Of a stretch of 36,070 bases of DNA, positions 23,687 to 30,359 are shown in pieces. The notes below the pieces were generated by a model that had not been told where the DNA came from, made no database searches, and was given only the letters and a program-made list of their open reading frames with translations. Made by a program: the position numbers and the translations under genes. How positions within the stretch are numbered: the stretch's first letter is position 1; every line of letters begins with the position of its first letter. This DNA is from Paludibacteraceae bacterium (GTDB lineage Bacteria; Bacteroidota; Bacteroidia; Bacteroidales; Paludibacteraceae). Where the stretch lies: NCBI GenBank assembly GCA_017503075.1, contig JAFVTU010000015.1:1-36070 (forward strand). Reading direction: 5' to 3'.

Positions 23687-25023
23687 TATTGATGCTCAGC
23701 GCGAAGCAAATCATTTACTGTTTTTACCGGATTGAAGGTGGATACGGGCACCTCTACGAAAATCGTGTTCCAGCGGCTCATAGCTCCATTCCATAGACCG
23801 GGTAACTCTAATGCTAACAAATCTTTACCATCTTTTGATTTGTGCGATATAAAGCCCGTCTTTTCATCTACAAAGTCAGGTAGATTATATGGTTTGCCCT
23901 CGACATCGCGGGTAGCGCACACGAGATCTACAGGGTTGAAGTGGGTAGCTTGTTGCATAAGTGCAGGGTCAGAGATTTGGCTAGATTCTAATATCTGGCA
24001 AGAGATGCTACCATCAGCTTCACGTACAAGGAATGGTCCACCACCAGGCTCACCTGTATTTTTTACCACACCACATACGCGCAATGGACGTGCCAAACGC
24101 GCACGCTCCTCAGCACTGAGGTTAGGATCTTGCAATTTCTCAAATACTTTCTTTTGCTCTGTAACCAATACACCTGCAAGCAGTTGCTTGTAGCGAACGG
24201 TATCGCCTTTGAGACGGTCTGGCACTACATTGTCAATATTCTTGATGAATATGATGTCTGCCGATTGCTCGTTGAGGTTTTCAATCAACGCACCATGTCC
24301 ACCTGGTCGGAAGAGCAGTTTGCCATCTGCGGTACGGAATGGTGTGCCATCGGGATTAGCAGCCAGTGTATCGGTAGAAGGCTTTTGTTCGGAGTAGGAT
24401 ACGTGGAACTTAACACCTAATTTTGCTTCGTATGCAGATAGGTTTTCTGCAATATGTGCTTGGAACAGAGGCAGATGCTCGTGGCTAACTGTGAAATGAA
24501 TATTTACTTCTCCCTTAGAAGCTGCGTACATCGCCCCTTCTACAAGATGCTCTAGTGCTGGAGTACGAGGACCATCTTCGTAAGAATGGAAGAGTAGCAA
24601 GCCCTTAGGTAGGTTGCCATAGTTCATATCTTTGAGCAAATGCGAGACTGCGGCTTGTTCGTCTAGATTAGCAAGTTGAGGACCAAAGGCAAAATGGTCT
24701 TTTTCCGTCAAGAATTTCTCGATGAAATCGGTCTTTTTGCCATCTTCTAAGTACTCAAACAAGTATTTAAACATGCGGCTTGCCGCTCCACTAGCTGGTA
24801 CGAACTTTAGGACGGTATGTCCCTCATCAAGATAATCTTGCCACGCCTTTACGTAGGCATCGATTTCTTCTTCAGATGGGTTAAGAACTCCGTTTCCAAC
24901 CGAAGCGGCTGAAACGATGTCTAATTCTGGGAAACCAGTAGCAAATGACTGGAGTTGTTTTTCGGCTTTCTCTATAGAAATACCGCGTGCCTCAAGTTGG
25001 GCTAAGTCAGATTGTGTAAACAT
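23686..25023 (-). CDS. DUF4301 family protein, nucleotidyltransferase-like
   Basis: A 445-residue cytoplasmic protein matching DUF4301, a family largely confined to Bacteroidetes. It resembles UDP-sugar pyrophosphorylases in fold-level motifs: FVPASGAASRMFKYLF as a possible nucleotide-binding loop, LFRPGGHGALIENLN, and IIFIKNIDNVVPD. No activity has been shown to my knowledge, so sugar-nucleotide chemistry is inference. It is followed by a HAD phosphatase in a one-base stop/start overlap, consistent with a two-step sugar-phosphate job. A consensus promoter lies 22 nt upstream of its start. Confidence 0.9.
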   Translation of the reverse strand: MFTQSDLAQLEARGISIEKAEKQLQSFATGFPELDIVSAASVGNGVLNPSEEEIDAYVKAWQDYLDEGHTVLKFVPASGAASRMFKYLFEYLEDGKKTDFIEKFLTEKDHFAFGPQLANLDEQAAVSHLLKDMNYGNLPKGLLLFHSYEDGPRTPALEHLVEGAMYAASKGEVNIHFTVSHEHLPLFQAHIAENLSAYEAKLGVKFHVSYSEQKPSTDTLAANPDGTPFRTADGKLLFRPGGHGALIENLNEQSADIIFIKNIDNVVPDRLKGDTVRYKQLLAGVLVTEQKKVFEKLQDPNLSAEERARLARPLRVCGVVKNTGEPGGGPFLVREADGSISCQILESSQISDPALMQQATHFNPVDLVCATRDVEGKPYNLPDFVDEKTGFISHKSKDGKDLLALELPGLWNGAMSRWNTIFVEVPVSTFNPVKTVNDLLRAEHQ

Positions 25024-25045
25024 GGTATTGGGTGTTTTCTGTGTG

Positions 25046-25077
25046 CAAAGGTACTACATTTTTTTTGTTTATGCAAG
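25046..25077 (-). promoter_or_regulatory. Promoter of the DUF4301-HAD operon
   Basis: On the minus strand, CTTG (25074-25077), 20 nt, TACCTTTG (25046-25053). Confidence 0.88.
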
Positions 25078-25100
25078 AAACGTGCGAATTTTGTTATATA

Positions 25101-25733
25101 TCAGTCGCATAATGAGAAAAGATCTGCTCGTGGATTGACAAGCATTACTGGTACTGCACTATGTCGGATGACATATTGCTCTGGAGGACCAAAGAGCCAG
25201 TCATCTAATCCATACTCGCGGCTGGCGGTGAGGAGAATAAGCCCCCCTCTCATAGCCTCAGCAGGGTTCCCGGAAATGCTGGTGGCGTTTTGGGGTGCTC
25301 TATCGCCTAATAGCCTAATCACCTGATCGCCTACAATCTCTTTATGGATATGGAAACTATCGCCTTTGGCTACACGCTCCTCGTAGGTGATGGTTTCGCC
25401 TGTGCGTTCTGCAATGGTTTGGATATGCGTGATGATACGTTGGGTGTTCCGTTTGGCTTTGCTGCCGTAGTCGTTCGCGCGTAACAATATAAGGTGTGCC
25501 CCCGTCTTGCGAGCCAAGTAGGTACAAATCTCTGCTTTGTACACTTCCTCTTCGAGCATGGTCACAGGTACCAAAATTGAGGTTAAAGGTGAAAGGCTAG
25601 AGGTTAGAGGCGTGGTTATAACATACGGTCTTCGCTCTTCACGGCAAGCATCCAGCACACGCTGCACGTCGCGACGTGTTCCGTCGCAATGCTCTACACG
25701 AATATCTTCCGTATTTAGTATATCAAAATTCAA
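25101..25733 (-). CDS. Universal stress protein-like protein (degenerate N-terminal half)
   Basis: A 210-residue protein. From ILVPVTMLEEEVYKAEICTYLARK onward it reads as a UspA-type domain and ends GGLILLTASREYGLDDWLFGPPEQYVIRHSAVPVMLVNPR, the usual G-x9-G-S/T-like nucleotide-binding tail. The first ~50 residues look like the end of another domain, joined by PLTSSLSPLTS, which is encoded by an AAAGG word array on the opposite strand. A second array encodes VIRLLGDRAPQ. No ATG exists before residue 59; the best start is TTG at 25733, inside repeated TTTTGAAT words. Either a TTG start is used or the N-terminus has been remodelled. Confidence 0.7.
   Translation of the reverse strand: MNFDILNTEDIRVEHCDGTRRDVQRVLDACREERRPYVITTPLTSSLSPLTSILVPVTMLEEEVYKAEICTYLARKTGAHLILLRANDYGSKAKRNTQRIITHIQTIAERTGETITYEERVAKGDSFHIHKEIVGDQVIRLLGDRAPQNATSISGNPAEAMRGGLILLTASREYGLDDWLFGPPEQYVIRHSAVPVMLVNPRADLFSLCD
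25310..25342 (-). repeat. In-frame CCTAAT word array inside the UspA-like gene
   Basis: ATCGCCTAATAGCCTAATC, ACCTGATCGCCTA: a GCCTAAT word repeated with flanking ATCGCCTA. It encodes GDQVIRLLGDR. Confidence 0.5.
25579..25612 (-). repeat. In-frame AAAGG-type word array inside the UspA-like gene
   Basis: On the plus strand GAGGTTAAAGGTGAAAGG, then CTAGAGG, TTAGAGG, CG. It has the same vocabulary as ilvE and the second flippase, but in the opposite orientation to the gene, so it encodes PLTSSLSPLTS. Confidence 0.7.
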
Positions 25734-25743
25734 AACTTTTAAT

Positions 25744-25794
25744 TTAATTTTTTGTTTTGCTCACCAATGCGGCTTGCTGCATTCTTTTGAGCAT
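25744..25794 (-). CDS. Mini-ORF in leader element, copy 1
   Basis: ATG-initiated 16-codon frame reading MLKRMQQAALVSKTKN, ending 11 nt before the TTG start of the UspA-like gene. A near-identical frame exists in copy 2. It may be a leader peptide or a by-product of a conserved hairpin. It is too short for certainty. Confidence 0.4.
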   Translation of the reverse strand: MLKRMQQAALVSKTKN

Positions 25795-25856
25795 AAACAA
25801 ATACTTCTTGAATTGACAGTAATTGACGTCCCAATTGACGTTAATTGTCTTAAAAT
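25750..25856 (-). repeat. 107-bp leader element, copy 1 (upstream of UspA-like gene)
   Basis: It aligns without gaps to 26514-26620 (constant offset 764). I count 15 mismatches in 107 positions. On the minus strand it has an upstream tract of AATTGAC/GTCAATT words, then TATTTGTTT, then an imperfect hairpin (outer arms TGCTCA/TGAGCA, inner arms AATGC/GCATT) that overlaps the mini-ORF. Confidence 0.8.
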
Positions 25857-25861
25857 AATTC

Positions 25862-26482
25862 TTAATTCGAACGGTTGGTAATGTCGCGGTTAATGCCTTC
25901 GATATATGCAATCAGCTCGGATTCACCGATACTTTTCTCGGCGGAAGTGACAAAGATTGGTGGCAACTCAGCCCATGTCTCCAGCAACTTCTGTTTATAA
26001 TTGTCCACATTGATAGCCAACTTGCTTTTGCTGAGTTTATCGGCTTTGGTAAAGACAATAGCAAAAGGAATCTCGTTCTCGCCCAGCCACTCCATAAACT
26101 CGAGGTCTATCTGCTGTGGTTCGTGGCGGCAGTCCACCAACACAAACAAACTAACCAATGCTTGACGCAAAAGGCAATAGCGCTCAATCATCGTCTTGAG
26201 TTTAGCGCGTTGTTTCTTGCCTGCTTGTGCAAAACCATAGCCAGGCAAATCCACCAAGTGCCAATGCGTATCGCTGCCTGCGTTGATAAGGAAGTGGTTG
26301 ATAAGCAGAGTCTTACCTGGCTTTTGACTAGTCTTTGCCAACTTAGGATTATGCGTGAGCATATTGATTAGCGAAGACTTACCTACATTGCTTCGACCAA
26401 TGAAAGCATATTCAGGAATAGTCGTCTGAGGACATTGCATCACATCAGGACTGGAGATTACAAAAGAAGCGGATTGTATCAT
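25862..26482 (-). CDS. ysxC: Ribosome biogenesis GTPase (YihA/YsxC/EngB)
   Basis: A 206-residue TRAFAC-class GTPase needed for assembly of the large ribosomal subunit. G1 is GRSNVGKSS at 29-37, the G2 region is [12 protein letters not shown]3 is DLPGYGFA, and G4 is TKADKL. Length is standard. The ATG at 26482 lies 19 nt after the stop of the mini-ORF in leader copy 2, and the gene is flanked on both sides by the 107-bp repeat. Its 3' end abuts the AATTGAC word tract of copy 1. The leader suggests post-transcriptional control, but this is inference. Confidence 0.95.
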   Translation of the reverse strand: MIQSASFVISSPDVMQCPQTTIPEYAFIGRSNVGKSSLINMLTHNPKLAKTSQKPGKTLLINHFLINAGSDTHWHLVDLPGYGFAQAGKKQRAKLKTMIERYCLLRQALVSLFVLVDCRHEPQQIDLEFMEWLGENEIPFAIVFTKADKLSKSKLAINVDNYKQKLLETWAELPPIFVTSAEKSIGESELIAYIEGINRDITNRSN

Positions 26483-26484
26483 AG

Positions 26485-26513
26485 TTCTTAATTCAAAATT
26501 CTTAATTCAAAAC
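26485..26513 (-). repeat. TTAATTCAAAA word array before ysxC
   Basis: On the plus strand TTCTTAATTCAAAA is repeated twice in tandem (26485-26498 and 26499-26512) between the ysxC start and the leader element. Confidence 0.65.
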
Positions 26514-26558
26514 TTTTGTTTTGCTCACCAATGCAGTATACTGCATTCTTTTGAGCAC
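26502..26558 (-). CDS. Mini-ORF in leader element, copy 2
   Basis: GTG-initiated 18-codon frame reading [18 protein letters not shown], with an internal ATG at codon 5. It ends 19 nt before the ysxC ATG. Relative to copy 1 the residues differ only at two central positions and the extreme C-terminus. Confidence 0.4.
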   Translation of the reverse strand: MLKRMQYTALVSKTKVLN

Positions 26559-26620
26559 AAACAAATATTCCATAAATTGACACTAATTGTCGTCTTAATT
26601 GACATCAATTGTCTTAAAAT
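26514..26620 (-). repeat. 107-bp leader element, copy 2 (upstream of ysxC)
   Basis: On the minus strand, AATTGTC/GTCAATT words, TATTTGTTT, then outer arms TGCTCA/TGAGCA and a perfect inner stem AATGCAG/CTGCATT closing a TATA loop. The upstream part of the element also encodes the last residues (KTIDVN) and stop of cstA. Confidence 0.8.
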
Positions 26621-28112
26621 TAGTTTTCCTTGTCCAATAGGCAAACCCTCCAAGCAATGCCACCGTGGTGACACCTGCCACCAAGTATGCCACCCAACTC
26701 AGCCCAATCTTTGCGAAGTGGAAGCCTTCTGGCGCAATAAAGATATAACTGACACTTACCATCGTCATAAACAGCGCAGGAATCAATGCGATGAGATAAG
26801 CATATGGGTACCGTTTGTTGGTCTGCGAGTTCTTGTAGAGGAATATCGTTCCCGCCCACAGGGTAAAGACAGCCAATGTCTGGTTGGTCCATGCGAAGTA
26901 ACGCCATACGATATTGAAGTCCACGAACACCATACCAAATACGCACGCGAGCAATGGAATAGCAATCATCAGTCGGTTGCGGATGGGCTGTTGGCTGAGG
27001 TGTAGGAAATCCGACACAATCAGTCGAGCCGAACGCAATGCTGTATCGCCCGAGGTGATGGGGGCTGCTATCACTCCAATAATCGCCAACACTCCGCCTA
27101 CTGCGCCAAGCCACGAACGAGATACCTTGTCCACTACCAAAGCAGCGATATTCTCGCCTGGATGCGCTGCGGCGAAGGCCTGCAGCCCGTCTATTCCGTA
27201 CAAACCTGCCTCTGGGTCAGCGAACATCGTACCTGCTGCGGCTGCCCAGATAAGCGCCAAGATACCTTCTGCCACCATGGCTCCGTAGAATATCCAACGC
27301 CCTTGTCGTTCGTTGGTCACGCAGCGTGCCATCAACGGCGACTGTGTACCATGGAAACCAGAGATAGCTCCGCATGCAATACTCACGAACATCATCGGGA
27401 AGAGTGGCAAACCATTCGTCTGACGGTTGTGCAAACCGTCGGTTAATTCGGGCATTTCTGTTGCATGCCAACCCAACATCACCACCATAATACCCAGACC
27501 CATAAACAGCAGCACGCCGCCGAAGATAGGGTAGAAACGACCAATCAGTTTGTCGATAGGAAGAACAGTGGCGAGGATATAATACGCAAAGATAATCAGC
27601 ACCCATACAATTGGGATAATGTGCCCTTGGAAAGTCGTTGTGCCCAACGCTGCGAGCCCTTGGAGTAGGGTAGCAGGTCCCGAAAGGAAAGTGGTAGTCA
27701 GCAATACGAGCAACACAATAGAGAGCAGGCGCATAAAGAGTTTCACGCCTTTGCCCAGTTCATCGCCGATAATGTCGGGGAGGGATACGCCATCCTTGCG
27801 CAAGGATATCATACCGCTCAGGTAGTCGTGCACGGCACCGCCAAAGATGGTTCCAAACACAATCCACAGGAAAGCCGAAGGACCATAGAATATACCCATA
27901 ATCGCTCCGAAGATAGGACCCAGTCCTGCGATATTGAGGAACTGAATCAGGAAGATTCGCCACGGTTTCATCGGAACAAAATCCACACCATCTGCCTTGG
28001 TGACGGCAGGCGTCTGTGCTTTTTCGTTAATACCAAACACACGCTCCACGAATGTTCCGTAGAGAACGAATCCAACCACAAGGGCTATAAGTGAGATGAT
28101 AAATGTGATCAT
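26595..28112 (-). CDS. cstA: Carbon starvation protein CstA family transporter
   Basis: A 505-residue membrane protein with about 13-15 hydrophobic segments. The family imports peptides and, in E. coli, pyruvate, under carbon limitation. Diagnostic stretches are FVPMKPWRIFLIQFLNIAGLGPIFGAIMG near the N-terminus, GGAVHDYLSGMISLRKDG, CGAISGFHGTQSPLMARCV, and ITSGDTALRSARLIVSDFL. It is shorter than the E. coli protein (about 700 residues), as is common in Bacteroidetes. Its final residues are encoded inside the leader repeat upstream of ysxC, so the repeat has either inserted at or absorbed the gene end. A promoter was not identified; the upstream gap holds three word arrays. Confidence 0.92.
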   Translation of the reverse strand: MITFIISLIALVVGFVLYGTFVERVFGINEKAQTPAVTKADGVDFVPMKPWRIFLIQFLNIAGLGPIFGAIMGIFYGPSAFLWIVFGTIFGGAVHDYLSGMISLRKDGVSLPDIIGDELGKGVKLFMRLLSIVLLVLLTTTFLSGPATLLQGLAALGTTTFQGHIIPIVWVLIIFAYYILATVLPIDKLIGRFYPIFGGVLLFMGLGIMVVMLGWHATEMPELTDGLHNRQTNGLPLFPMMFVSIACGAISGFHGTQSPLMARCVTNERQGRWIFYGAMVAEGILALIWAAAAGTMFADPEAGLYGIDGLQAFAAAHPGENIAALVVDKVSRSWLGAVGGVLAIIGVIAAPITSGDTALRSARLIVSDFLHLSQQPIRNRLMIAIPLLACVFGMVFVDFNIVWRYFAWTNQTLAVFTLWAGTIFLYKNSQTNKRYPYAYLIALIPALFMTMVSVSYIFIAPEGFHFAKIGLSWVAYLVAGVTTVALLGGFAYWTRKTNFKTIDVN

Positions 28113-28250
28113 AATTTTTAATTCATAACTCTTAATTCATAATTCATAATTCTCAGTTACTTCCCCTTTACTTCCCCCTTACTTGCCACCTATCCGCATA
28201 GGAACTTCATAGGAACTTCATAGGGACTTCATAGGAACTTCGCCGTATGT
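28113..28250. repeat. Three consecutive word arrays upstream of cstA
   Basis: First, CTTAATTCATAA-type words (28114-28155). Second, TTACTTCCCC repeated (about 28155-28185). Third, a 15-16-nt unit (AGGAACTTCAT with an AGGGACTTCAT variant) in four copies (28198-28242). No consensus promoter or gene is visible in 28113-28294. Confidence 0.75.
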
Positions 28251-28294
28251 TCACCCTAAGATTACCGAGAGAATCAAGGCACATTGCTCAATGT

Positions 28295-28654
28295 TTATTT
28301 CTGCTTACTTAATTCGTGACGAATATAATCCCACAATCTTTCGGGTACTGCTGGCTTGCCATTCGCTTGTGGCATGCGTTGATGTTTGCTGGCTTCTCGT
28401 TTGGCAGCAAGATGTTTAGCCGTCCATTCTGCTTTTAGTACTGGATCACGCATGATAGCCGATGCCTCTTTGCATAAGGATGAAAACGCCTTCACAGCAG
28501 GGCGTTCTGCCATATCTTCTTTCTGTTTTTTGGTGTATTGTGGTTTCCTGCAATAAGCAGCATACCCTGTCCGACCTGGGATAGGGCGCAACCAATGTTC
28601 CTTATCAATACTCCCACCAATACTTTCTAAAAACGATGCTACATGTACAATCAT
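28295..28654 (-). CDS. Uncharacterised 119-residue basic protein
   Basis: I do not recognise a named family, though similar small proteins occur in other Bacteroidales. It is basic and has no signal peptide or membrane segment. Visible features are DKEHWLRPIPGRTGYAAYCRKPQYTKKQ at the front, a helical middle (RPAVKAFSSLCKEASAIMRDPVLKAEWTAKHLAAKREAS), and a conserved-looking end, PERLWDYIRHELSK. The gene has its own full-consensus promoter and a ~75-nt leader containing a word array, and stands alone between cstA and the divergent lipoprotein gene. No function is proposed. Confidence 0.75.
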   Translation of the reverse strand: MIVHVASFLESIGGSIDKEHWLRPIPGRTGYAAYCRKPQYTKKQKEDMAERPAVKAFSSLCKEASAIMRDPVLKAEWTAKHLAAKREASKHQRMPQANGKPAVPERLWDYIRHELSKQK

Positions 28655-28696
28655 AGTTAATTAATTTTAAGTAAGTTACAAATTTTAATCTATCTT

Positions 28697-28725
28697 GATT
28701 CTCGGCTCCTTGTTCTTGGTTCCAA
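28697..28725 (-). repeat. Word array in the leader of the 119-residue gene
   Basis: Plus-strand reading GATTCTCGGCTCC, TTGTTCTTGGTTCC. On the transcribed strand these are GGAACCAAGAACAA and GGAGCCGAGAATC, the same words as the array at 8979-9008. Confidence 0.5.
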
Positions 28726-28732
28726 TATGCTG

Positions 28733-28764
28733 CAAAGGTACAAAAATTTTCTCATATTTCCAAA
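28733..28764 (-). promoter_or_regulatory. Promoter of the 119-residue gene
   Basis: On the minus strand, TTTG (28761-28764), 20 nt, TACCTTTG (28733-28740). It is a complete match to the consensus. Confidence 0.9.
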
Positions 28765-28789
28765 TTTTCCAACATCTTTCTTTATTATT

Positions 28790-28806
28790 CCCGAATCACA
28801 TTCGGG
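28790..28806. other. Small inverted repeat between divergent promoters
   Basis: CCCGAAT (28790-28796) and ATTCGGG (28800-28806) form a 7-bp stem with a 3-nt loop, midway between the promoters of the 119-residue gene and the lipoprotein. It could be an operator or an incidental hairpin. Confidence 0.4.
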
Positions 28807-28844
28807 TACTCTATGACTTTAAAACAGCAAAAAAACATTTTTTT

Positions 28845-28876
28845 CTTGCTCAATCCAAAATAATTCACTACCTTTG
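28845..28876 (+). promoter_or_regulatory. Promoter of the DGR-type lipoprotein
   Basis: CTTG (28845-28848), 20 nt, TACCTTTG (28869-28876), 44 nt before the ATG. Confidence 0.9.
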
Positions 28877-28920
28877 CAACGTAATTAAACAACAAATCTA
28901 ACAAATAAAATTAAGTTATT

Positions 28921-30087
28921 ATGAAAAAAATATTTTATTTAGTCATTTGCATAATGGCGTTGTTATTCGCTGCTTGCGAGCCCAATGCTCCAGCAACCTC
29001 GAGTAAGGTAGAAACAGGTGCAGCGTCTGATATTACTACGGAGTCCGTAGTGTTGCATGGTGTTGTGAATGTGGATATCTCTCAGTATGAGGATGTAGAA
29101 TTTGGTATGATGGTGTCTGAGGATAAGGCAGAATTGAATGCTCGCGATGGTGAGATGTATAGAGCGAAAGTGCTGATAGGCAAGGACTTTGAGTTGACAA
29201 TAGATGAGCTTTCTCCAGAGACCAAGTACTATTATTGTGCATGGGTGTTCTTAAATAATACGCAGTATGAGTTTGGTGCGATCAAAGAATTTACAACGTT
29301 GGAGGATCCAAAGATTGATGGTATTGGTACGTTCTCTGTTTCTGACAGCAAACAAGTGACTTTCTCAAAGGGTAATTTGCAATATACCCAATCCACCAAC
29401 ACATGGTCTTTTGCGAGTACTCAGTGGGAAGTGATTGGTACGGATAATGTCACAGGTGGTAGCGTATCTTCCGATCTAACTTATGGCGATAGCAAAGAAG
29501 GTACTGCTTTGGCAGATAAGGTAGATTTGTTCGGTTGGAGTACAAGTGCAACTAATTTTGGTGTAAGTACTTCTGATAATAATAATGATTATTCAGGAAG
29601 TTTCGTTGATTGGGGTAAGAATAAGATAGGTAACGATGCTCCTAACACATGGCGTACATTGACTTATGATGAGTGGAAATATCTGTTAAATACTCGTCCA
29701 AACGCAAGTTCTCTCAAGGGTGTAGCTCAGGTGAATGGTGTAAATGGTTTGATCTTGTTGCCAGATAGTTGGACATGCCCATCAGGTGTAACTTTTAAGT
29801 CTGGTTTCCACAATAATTATTGTGTTGAGTATTATGCAGCTTATCAAACCTTTACTGCTGAGCAATGGTCTAAGTTAGAATCCGCTGGTGCAGTCTTCCT
29901 GCCTGCTGCGGGCGACCGCTACGGCTCCAATGTGTACGTTGTGCAGAGCTACGGCAACTATTGGTCTGCCACAGAGGACAATAGCCTCTACGCGGACTAC
30001 CTCTACTTCCACTTGGGCGCGGCGGACATGGACGACTACAATCGCGACTGCGGTCGATCAGTCCGTCTCGTTAAGGATTTGCAATAA
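28921..30087 (+). CDS. Surface lipoprotein with C-type-lectin/FGE-like C-terminal domain (candidate DGR target)
   Basis: A 388-residue lipoprotein. The signal peptide ends LLFAAC, so Cys19 is lipidated. Residues ~26-127 form an Fn3-like beta sandwich (ITTESVVLHGVV ... LSPETKYYYCAWVF). Residues ~133-388 match the fibrobacter-paralogue/formylglycine-enzyme-like fold used by DGR variable proteins (FSVSDSKQVTFSKGNLQY, WRTLTYDEWKYLLNTR, FTAEQWSKLESAGAVFLPAAG). The last 60 residues (GNYWSATED ... GRSVRLV) correspond to the variable region. That part is distinctly more GC-rich than the AT-rich body of the gene and full of NNC codons. Probably a surface ligand-binding protein. No reverse transcriptase is in the window. 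Confidence 0.82.
   Translation: MKKIFYLVICIMALLFAACEPNAPATSSKVETGAASDITTESVVLHGVVNVDISQYEDVEFGMMVSEDKAELNARDGEMYRAKVLIGKDFELTIDELSPETKYYYCAWVFLNNTQYEFGAIKEFTTLEDPKIDGIGTFSVSDSKQVTFSKGNLQYTQSTNTWSFASTQWEVIGTDNVTGGSVSSDLTYGDSKEGTALADKVDLFGWSTSATNFGVSTSDNNNDYSGSFVDWGKNKIGNDAPNTWRTLTYDEWKYLLNTRPNASSLKGVAQVNGVNGLILLPDSWTCPSGVTFKSGFHNNYCVEYYAAYQTFTAEQWSKLESAGAVFLPAAGDRYGSNVYVVQSYGNYWSATEDNSLYADYLYFHLGAADMDDYNRDCGRSVRLVKDLQ
29885..30075 (+). other. Candidate DGR variable region (VR)
   Basis: It encodes the C-terminal GAVFLPAAGDRYGSN ... YWSATED ... GRSVRLV segment. Codons at expected ligand-contact positions are NAC/NTC-type (GAC, TAC, CTC, TTC, CAC, TGC), the outcome expected if AAC codons in a template repeat had their adenines randomised. 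Flanking framework codons are ordinary. No matching template repeat is in the window. Confidence 0.55.
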
Positions 30088-30093
30088 GAACAT

Positions 30094-30131
30094 CCCGATT
30101 TTGTTCGAAGCGAAGCCACGACAAAATCGGG
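30094..30131. other. Hairpin just after the candidate VR
   Basis: Arms CCCGATTTTGT (30094-30104) and ACAAAATCGGG (30121-30131) give 11 bp with a 16-nt loop, 7 nt after the stop codon. No T-tract follows, so it is not a typical terminator. Confidence 0.7.
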
Positions 30132-30150
30132 TGTGATACAACTGTATTTT

Positions 30151-30179
30151 CTGTTGCTCTCCTCGATGGGGAGCAACAG
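30151..30179. other. Second hairpin after the candidate VR
   Basis: Arms 30151-30162 and 30168-30179 (CTGTTGCTCTCC with GGGGAGCAACAG) give 12 bp with one G-U pair and a 5-nt loop. There is no T-tract on either strand. DGR targets often have a hairpin or cruciform shortly after the VR. Confidence 0.7.
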
Positions 30180-30248
30180 AAATTCGTATAAAGAGGTCTC
30201 TACGCTGCGGATAAATTAATCTGAGTCGGAAACTAGTCAGATGTAAAT

Positions 30249-30280
30249 AAAAAAAAGATTGGCTACTTAGTAACCAATCT
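30249..30280 (-). terminator. Terminator of tRNA-Val
   Basis: On the minus strand, AGATTGG pairs with CCAATCT (30256-30280 overall, with a further T-A extension) and is followed by a run of eight T. It lies 4 nt after the tRNA 3' end. Confidence 0.88.
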
Positions 30281-30284
30281 CTTG

Positions 30285-30359
30285 TGGGCGTTGACGGATT
30301 CGAACCGCCGACCCTCTGCTTGTAAGGCAGATGCTCTAAACCAGCTGAGCTAAACGCCC
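30285..30359 (-). tRNA. tRNA-Val (anticodon UAC)
   Basis: A 75-nt cloverleaf on the minus strand. Acceptor GGGCGTT pairs with AACGCCC, D arm GCTC/GAGC, anticodon stem TCTGC/GCAGA with loop CTTACAA (anticodon TAC), and T arm GGCGG-TTCGAAT-CCGTC with one G-U pair. The discriminator is A; CCA is not encoded. It has its own consensus promoter and terminator. Confidence 0.97.

Noticed and set aside
25732-26622. The two leader copies as ends of an insertion sequence containing ysxC
   Set aside because: They are direct, not inverted, repeats; the enclosed gene is an essential core GTPase; there is no transposase.
5981-28250. Word arrays as CRISPR arrays
   Set aside because: Units are 7-16 nt, degenerate and without regular spacers, and no cas gene is present.
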